Position numbers and translations under genes: made by a program | Assembly: GCA_003164075.1 (NCBI GenBank) | Contig: PLRZ01000611.1 | Span: forward strand, 10,609 to 20,129 | Length of the DNA: 9,521 nucleotides | Source: Bryobacterales bacterium | Lineage (GTDB): Bacteria > Acidobacteriota > Terriglobia > Bryobacterales > Bryobacteraceae | Reading direction: 5' to 3' | Part shown: one piece after another, positions 5,082 to 9,521 of the stretch | Layout of the letters: each line of letters begins with the position of its first letter | Numbering within the stretch: the stretch's first letter is position 1 | Notes under the pieces: model-generated | Seen by the model: only the letters and a program-made list of their open reading frames with translations | Told to the model about the DNA's origin: nothing | Databases searched by the model: none

Positions 5082-6482
5082 ATGAAACTATCCACGTGCC
5101 TCCTCCTCACCGTTCTCACGGCTTCGGCCCAGCAACCAGCGGCTAAACGGGCCGATACGCTGCATGACTTGAGCGCGCAATTGGAAGCGCTTTCCCACCG
5201 CGTCAGCGTTGCCGTGGTGCAGATTTTCTCCACCGGATATGTGCTCAACGACGAACGCGAGTCCGGATCGAATGCCGCTATCGTCACTCGCCAGCACGCT
5301 ACCGGATCGGGCGTGGTCATGTCGGCCGACGGTTACATCGTCACCAACGCCCACGTAGTATCGAACGCGCGCAAAGTGAGGGTCCGGATCGCCGACGAGG
5401 TGGCGGGCGGTCCCAATGGCGCGATGCAGCCATCCGGCAAGATGCTGGAAGCCAGCGTGGTCGGGGTGGATCGCGAGACCGACCTGGCAGTGATCCGGGT
5501 GGATCGCAATGACCTCACTCCCCTCCCTCTAGGCGATTCCGATGCGCTGCATCAAGGCCAACTGGTGATGGCGTTCGGCAATCCGCTCGGCCTGGAGAAT
5601 TCCGTCAGTATGGGCGTGGTCAGTTCCACGGCGCGGCAGCTCAGACCGGACGATTCCATGATCTATATCCAGACCGACGCGCCCATCAATCCCGGCAATA
5701 GCGGCGGCCCGCTGGTGGATGCCGACGGCCGCGTGGTGGGCCTCAACACGTTCATCCTGTCGCAATCGGGCGGCAGCGAAGGGCTGGGCTTCGCCATCCC
5801 CAGTAACATTATTCGCAACGTCTACCAACAGATCCGGCAGGAAGGCCACGTGCACCGCGGCCAGATTGGGGTATACGCTCAGACCATCACGCCGCCGATG
5901 GCCTCCGGACTGCAACTCTCGCAGGATTGGGGCGTGCTGCTGTCGGATGTGGAACCGGCCGGTCCCGGAGCCATCGCGGGTCTCGAGCCCGGCGATATCG
6001 TCCTCAGCCTGAATGGCAAGAGTGTGGGAGATGCGCGCCAGATGGAGGTGGACCTGTACCGTTATCCGGTGGGCGCGAAAGTTGCCGTGGAATTGGTGCG
6101 CAATGGCGAGAAGCGGACCGTACAAGTAGTGACGGTAGAGCGGCATGGCGACCCGCAGCGCTTCGCCGACATGGTGGACCCGGCCAAGAACATGGTGAAT
6201 CGGCTGGGGATTCTGGGGATTGACTTGGACCGGAGAGTGTCCGACATGCTGCCCGATTTGCGGAAGCATTACGGCGTCCTGGTCGCCGCGCGCGGGGGTG
6301 ATTCGGCATACTCCGGCGATAACCTGCAACTGGGCGATGTGATCTATGCGCTGAACAATTCGCCCGTCACGGACGTGGCGTCGCTGCGCAAACAACTAGA
6401 CCAGGCAAAAGATGCCGAGGCGCTGGTCTTCCAGGTGGAGCGGAATGGCCGGCTGATGTATCTCACCCTGGAGATGGAATAG
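5082..6482 (+). CDS. HtrA/DegP-type periplasmic serine protease with two PDZ domains
   Basis: A 466-residue exported protease and chaperone-like quality-control enzyme acting on misfolded envelope proteins. Residues 1-16 form a signal peptide with a likely cut after TASA. The trypsin-like domain covers about 40-250 with the full triad: His91 in VTNAHVV, Asp134 in RETDLAVI, Ser207 in INPGNSGGPL. Other family blocks are GSGVVMSADGYIVTNAHVV (75-93) and EGLGFAIPSNII (233-244). PDZ1 lies at about 262-352 with AGPGAIAGLEPGDIVLSLNG (293-312); a second, more divergent PDZ lies at about 376-463 with LQLGDVIYALNNSPV. Length matches two-PDZ DegP/DegQ-type proteins. Which of degP, degQ or mucD it corresponds to cannot be settled, so no symbol is given. 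ATG 5082 is preceded by a weak ribosome site. It stands alone, divergent from the permease and convergent with the ThuA-like gene. Confidence 0.93.
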   Translation: MKLSTCLLLTVLTASAQQPAAKRADTLHDLSAQLEALSHRVSVAVVQIFSTGYVLNDERESGSNAAIVTRQHATGSGVVMSADGYIVTNAHVVSNARKVRVRIADEVAGGPNGAMQPSGKMLEASVVGVDRETDLAVIRVDRNDLTPLPLGDSDALHQGQLVMAFGNPLGLENSVSMGVVSSTARQLRPDDSMIYIQTDAPINPGNSGGPLVDADGRVVGLNTFILSQSGGSEGLGFAIPSNIIRNVYQQIRQEGHVHRGQIGVYAQTITPPMASGLQLSQDWGVLLSDVEPAGPGAIAGLEPGDIVLSLNGKSVGDARQMEVDLYRYPVGAKVAVELVRNGEKRTVQVVTVERHGDPQRFADMVDPAKNMVNRLGILGIDLDRRVSDMLPDLRKHYGVLVAARGGDSAYSGDNLQLGDVIYALNNSPVTDVASLRKQLDQAKDAEALVFQVERNGRLMYLTLEME

Positions 6483-6619
6483 GCGCCCTGGAGGAACGAC
6501 GATTGGCAGGAGGCTTGCCGCGGCGGAAGCCCGAGCGGCCTGCACGTCCAAGTGGACGATGTCGCCGCGAGCGGCACTGTATTCCCCGAAAATGAGTAAA
6601 GCGCGGGCGGCGAAACAGG
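6483..6619. other. Convergent intergenic region with small hairpins
   Basis: The gap lies between two converging genes, where a two-way terminator would be expected. CGTCCA (6545-6550) and TGGACG (6553-6558) are perfect complements but with only two bases between, and GGCTT/AAGCC form a weak hairpin near 6512-6531. Neither is followed by a T-run on either strand, so no intrinsic terminator is called. I see no gene here. Confidence 0.4.
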
Positions 6620-7534
6620 TCACTCCTTCGCAGCGGCCAGTTTCGCACTGGGAGTGCTATCCGCCTTCAGATCGCCAAGGGCGTATTGAATGCCGGCCAG
6701 GAAGTGTTCAAGCAGAGGCGCGTTCCAGAAAACGGGTGCGCCATGTCCCAGTGAACTATAGAACACGCGGCCCTTCTCATACGCGCGGATCCAAGTCACC
6801 GGGAAATCCTTGTCAGCCATGCGCACCGGCAGTATCCGGTGGTTTGGCGAAAAACCGGTCTTCTCCACATCAATGGCGAGGAGCACGTGGAGATGGTCGC
6901 GTAGGGTCGGCTCCTGGAACTGGAACGCCTGGTCCGCAATCTGAAATTCATCGCCGTGAAACACGGCATTCAGCGGACTTTTCGGGTCCTCCACCTTCAC
7001 CGTCATGCTTTCCCCGTCCCAGGGATGTCCGCCGTTCTCGGTCGCTCCCAGCATCTGGCCGAACGCCGGCCACTGGTCGTACTTGGGATACTGCACGAAG
7101 GTCGCGATGGCATCGTGAATTCCCACGAACCCCTTGCCGCCCCCTATGTAGGCCAGCAGCGATTTCCTTAGCTCCGGGTCTTCGAATAAGACGCCTACGG
7201 TATTCAGAAAGCAGATGGCGTCGAACTGTTTGATCCTGTCCGGGCGGAACATCTCGACATCGTCGTTGAATACCGCCTCGTAGGCGCCGGTACGTCTGCC
7301 CATTTGCGCGATCGCGTAATTGGCTGCCGGAATCGTGTCGTAGGAACTGCCATGCCACGGATGGCCGTCGCGCATCATAAGGTTACTCACCAGCATGCGG
7401 CGAGGTCTCCTCGGTTTAGCCAGCGCTTTGACTGGAATGGCGTCGTCGACTTTCTGCTTCTGCTCGGGAGGCAGCGCCTGACCCTGCAGGAGTGTGACAC
7501 CAAGCGCCCCCATCAACAGCAGGTTGCGTCTCAT
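6620..7534 (-). CDS. Exported ThuA-like domain protein
   Basis: A 304-residue protein with a signal peptide at residues 1-19 (MRRNLLLMGALGVTLLQGQ) and a ThuA domain over about 45-290, a fold related to class I glutamine amidotransferases. Family signs are the start of the domain with RRMLVSNLMMRDGHPWHGSS, the FDAICFLNTVGVLFEDPE stretch, the GGGKGFVGIHDAIATF loop and the terminal block GRVFYSSLGHGAPVFWNAP followed by LLEHFLAGIQYALGD. ThuA proteins are linked to sugar (trehalose) use, but their reaction is unproven. The open frame continues upstream to 7828, but the start is set at ATG 7534-7532 because only this gives a signal peptide, because GGAG lies 9 bases before it, and because the longer form would overlap the next gene and has no family resemblance. 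Residue FYSSLGH is the usual family signature. Its product would sit in the periplasm. Confidence 0.88.
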   Translation of the reverse strand: MRRNLLLMGALGVTLLQGQALPPEQKQKVDDAIPVKALAKPRRPRRMLVSNLMMRDGHPWHGSSYDTIPAANYAIAQMGRRTGAYEAVFNDDVEMFRPDRIKQFDAICFLNTVGVLFEDPELRKSLLAYIGGGKGFVGIHDAIATFVQYPKYDQWPAFGQMLGATENGGHPWDGESMTVKVEDPKSPLNAVFHGDEFQIADQAFQFQEPTLRDHLHVLLAIDVEKTGFSPNHRILPVRMADKDFPVTWIRAYEKGRVFYSSLGHGAPVFWNAPLLEHFLAGIQYALGDLKADSTPSAKLAAAKE

Positions 7535-7797
7535 TATGAGTGGCTCCGCCCCCAAGTATACGCCCACGCCGCTCGGGGAATGCCCGAAAACAGGTATCCG
7601 TGAAGAGGCCACGGAGACGCCCCTCGATCGTCGGAGGGCGACAGCGCTCCTGCAGGCCCTCGCCGTAGCGCAATTACGCTGAATCTCAGATCCAGGCTCA
7701 AAATCTGATACATATCGGCGGACAGCGGGTCCAATTGTTCCGCCTTGCGGCCTTCGGCAATCCCCTTCTCGGGAGATCCCAGACAGGTGAGAATTCA
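7535..7797. other. Intergenic region between MFS and ThuA-like genes
   Basis: The 263 bases between the end of the MFS gene and the start of the ThuA-like gene (both minus strand) should hold the MFS terminator and the thuA-like promoter. An imperfect hairpin, ATCCCC/GGGAGAT around TTCTC (7760-7777), lies just after the MFS stop but has no U-tract. On the minus strand TTGAGC and a later TAATTG (near 7670-7703) could be weak promoter boxes. An open frame runs through this gap but is only an in-frame extension of the ThuA-like gene and resembles nothing. Confidence 0.4.
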
Positions 7798-9042
7798 TCA
7801 ACTTCGAGCCGACCTCGCGCCCGCCCACAGCACCGCCGCCAGCACCAGCGCCATCGCCGGTATCAGGTACATCGCCTGATGCAGTCCGATCGCGCGAGCC
7901 GCTTCGCTCACCGCCCGCGCCCCAGCCGCCCGGCGTGCCAGTCGATCGCTCAAGATTCCCGTCAGCAGCGGTCCAAAGGCGGCGCCGCCCAGATAGGTCA
8001 CCATCAGGTATCCGGCCATGGCGGTGCCGCGTAATCCCGGCGCGACAATGTCATTGATAGCGGCGTACACCAGCCCGTAGTACATCTGCAGTAGCCCGTA
8101 CGCCGGCATGATGAGCGACAGCGCGGCGGCCGATTGACCGGCCGGCAACGCAATCGCCGCCAGGGCCAGGGGCGCCGCCAATAGCGCCGCGCCCGCGGCC
8201 AGCAGCAGGCGTCCGTTGCTCCACCGCGCCAGGATGCGATCTCCCCAAACTCCCGCCATCGCCGCTCCCAACACGCCCGCCACGCCCGACCCGATGCCGG
8301 TCCACAACCCGGCTTGCGCTACCGACAAGCCGTGGTATCGCTTCAGAAATGCGGGCAGGAACGAGGAGAAGCTGTAGAGCGCGAAATTGAGGATTGCGCC
8401 CGATGCGGCAATCCACCCGAGCGCCGGAATCCGCAGCAGGCCCAGCGGCGCGGCGTCAGTCCCCACACGGCTTTCGGCGGCGCGCTCCGGTTCCCGCAGC
8501 CACAGCAGCGCCGGCACCAGCAGCATCGCCGGAACCGCCGCCAGAGCCAGCGCCGTCCGCCAGCCCCATGCCTGTGCCGCCGGCCCGGTGATCGCCGAAC
8601 TCAGCATCACACCCACCGGGACCGCCATCATGAAGCCCGCCATGGCGCGCGCGCGCTGCCCCGCGGGAACCAGCCCGCCGATCCAACTGTTGGCCGCCGG
8701 AGCGCATACCGCTTCCCCGATTCCCACCCCCAACCGCGTCGCCGCCAGCAGCGCGTAACTGGCGGCCGTTGCGCCCAGCGCCGTCAAGCCGGCCCACACG
8801 GCCACTCCGATGGCCATCAACTTCCGGCGGCTCCAGGTATCGGCCAGCCGGCCCAGCGGGAGCCCCGCCACCGCGTAGACCACGATGAAGAGAGTGCTCA
8901 GCCCGCCTAATTGCGCGTCGGAAAGGCCGAATTCGCGGCGCAACGGCTCGGCCACGGCGCCCAGCGCCTGCCGGTCGTAATAGTTGAGGACGTTGACAAA
9001 AAAGAGAACGGCCAGCGAGGGCCCGACCGCTTTGGATCTCAC
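7798..9042 (-). CDS. Spinster-like major facilitator (MFS) transporter
   Basis: A 414-residue inner-membrane carrier with about twelve transmembrane segments. Early residues FFVNVLNYYDRQALGAVAEP (14-33) and LGGLSTLFIVVYAVAGLP (45-62) are typical of the Spinster-like branch of MFS. Motif A, GRLADTWSRRKLM (64-76), connects segments 2 and 3 and is echoed in the second half by GVWGDRILARWSNGR. RLGVGIGEAVCAPAANSW (103-120) is the conserved segment 4 block with Arg103 and Glu110. Bacterial members carry varied organic substrates; the substrate here is unknown. The start is GTG 9042-9040; a TAG lies in frame 15 bases upstream and there is no clear ribosome site, so a slightly later start is possible. 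The DUF4097 gene ends 38 bp before it on the same strand, so both may be co-transcribed. Confidence 0.9.
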   Translation of the reverse strand: MRSKAVGPSLAVLFFVNVLNYYDRQALGAVAEPLRREFGLSDAQLGGLSTLFIVVYAVAGLPLGRLADTWSRRKLMAIGVAVWAGLTALGATAASYALLAATRLGVGIGEAVCAPAANSWIGGLVPAGQRARAMAGFMMAVPVGVMLSSAITGPAAQAWGWRTALALAAVPAMLLVPALLWLREPERAAESRVGTDAAPLGLLRIPALGWIAASGAILNFALYSFSSFLPAFLKRYHGLSVAQAGLWTGIGSGVAGVLGAAMAGVWGDRILARWSNGRLLLAAGAALLAAPLALAAIALPAGQSAAALSLIMPAYGLLQMYYGLVYAAINDIVAPGLRGTAMAGYLMVTYLGGAAFGPLLTGILSDRLARRAAGARAVSEAARAIGLHQAMYLIPAMALVLAAVLWAGARSARS

Positions 9043-9080
9043 TGGCCGTTTATGCTATCACAGCTTGATTGCAGCTTCTT

Positions 9081-9521
9081 TTAGTTCGGGAGCGGCTCCA
9101 GTTCCCTGGCTGGCTTCTCCGGTTTCTCGGGCGCCTCGGGTTTCTCCGGCTTCTCCACCTTTTCCGCCTGATCGTCCCCCGAAGAGCCCTCCTTGCGCAC
9201 CGTAATCGACCCCCGGTCGGAGGTAATGTGCACCGTCGGCCCCTCGCCCACCTTACCCTTCAAAGTGGCCGAGTGGCCGCTCGATTCCTGCCGGATCTGG
9301 GACCCGAAATCGTTCAGCGCCTCGCCCCGTTCGGCGGTGGCGTCCAATTGGAACGTGGCCTTTTCGGGCAGCACCAGGTCGATGCGGCCGGACCCGTTGC
9401 GCGCTTCGATAGAGGGCATGGGCAGCCTGCCGGGATGCAACTCCACGTCGCCGCGCTGGTTTTCCAGTTCCAGCGACTGGGTGAATTGTTCCATGTGAAT
9501 GTCGCGCGAACTGCCCACCAG
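9081..9521 (-). CDS. DUF4097 family protein, C-terminal part (truncated by window)
   Basis: Only the last 147 or so residues are inside the window; the frame is open to the edge at 9521, so the gene starts beyond it. The visible part shows short alternating beta strands of the DUF4097 beta-helix type: QSLELENQRGDVELHP, then IEARNGSGRIDLVLPEKATF, QLDATAERGEALNDFG and VHITSDRGSITVRKEG, each turn with a G(S/D)I/V or R-G-D/S pattern. These proteins are often annotated as putative adhesins or lie beside anti-sigma and transport genes; the function is not established. After the fold, about residues 116-145, comes a low-complexity tail of KPEKPE repeats ending in LEPLPN and TAA. It is probably the first visible gene of a transcript that includes the MFS gene. 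Confidence 0.75.
   Translation of the reverse strand: MVGSSRDIHMEQFTQSLELENQRGDVELHPGRLPMPSIEARNGSGRIDLVLPEKATFQLDATAERGEALNDFGSQIRQESSGHSATLKGKVGEGPTVHITSDRGSITVRKEGSSGDDQAEKVEKPEKPEAPEKPEKPARELEPLPN
9105..9165 (-). repeat. Pro-Glu-Lys repeat coding for the DUF4097 tail
   Basis: The plus strand shows repeated TTCTCCGG/TTCTCGGG units spaced by 9-12 bases, which read on the minus strand as KVEKPEKPEAPEKPEKP. It is a short imperfect tandem repeat inside the reading frame, likely an unstructured charged tail and a place where length varies between strains. Confidence 0.65.

Noticed and set aside
7535..7828. N-terminal extension of the ThuA-like reading frame
   Set aside because: It has no family resemblance, overlaps the end of the MFS gene, and places the signal peptide inside the protein; ATG 7534 has a ribosome site and gives a proper signal peptide.
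1..9521. CRISPR array, tRNA or rRNA genes, transposase, phage genes
   Set aside because: No regular repeat-spacer series, cloverleaf, rRNA segment or transposase/integrase motif was seen on either strand.

Overview
The window looks like GC-rich chromosomal DNA from a free-living Gram-negative soil-type bacterium. The mix of a periplasmic HtrA protease, an exported ThuA-like protein, a DUF4097 protein, a CxC zinc-ribbon membrane protein and HigA/ParDE antitoxin families resembles Acidobacteriota of the Solibacter/Bryobacter kind. That placement is an inference from protein style only; there is no rRNA or other marker gene here.

Layout. Positions 1-81 hold a perfect 15-bp inverted repeat with a nested hairpin. 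Positions 129-659 hold the decayed remains of a class II fructose-1,6-bisphosphatase gene (glpX), missing its N-terminus, carrying internal deletions and split over three frames. Next comes a small zinc-ribbon membrane protein (705-1343). A type II toxin-antitoxin cluster follows at 1428-2504: an apparently intact parD-parE pair with a clear promoter and a possible operator, the C-terminal scrap of a second ParD-like antitoxin, and a higA-type antitoxin gene broken by a one-base frameshift. The minus strand then carries a GT-C-like membrane glycosyltransferase (2529-3812) and an EamA/DMT permease (3893-4780).

A 301-bp divergent intergenic region (4781-5081) contains a terminator-like hairpin on the minus strand and a promoter on the plus strand for an HtrA/DegP-type periplasmic serine protease with two PDZ domains (5082-6482). 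Convergent to it is an exported ThuA-fold protein (6620-7534, minus). Behind that lie a Spinster-like MFS transporter (7798-9042, minus) and the C-terminal part of a DUF4097 protein that runs off the window (9081-9521, minus). The last two are close enough to be one transcription unit.

The genes do not form one obvious pathway. The left third is a decay zone (glpX remnant, antitoxin scrap, frameshifted higA) around one intact parDE module; the right two thirds are ordinary envelope and transport housekeeping. I found no convincing undescribed system. The items most worth a second look are the layered antitoxin remains, the parDE control region, the 1-81 repeat structure and the minus-strand terminator upstream of the permease.
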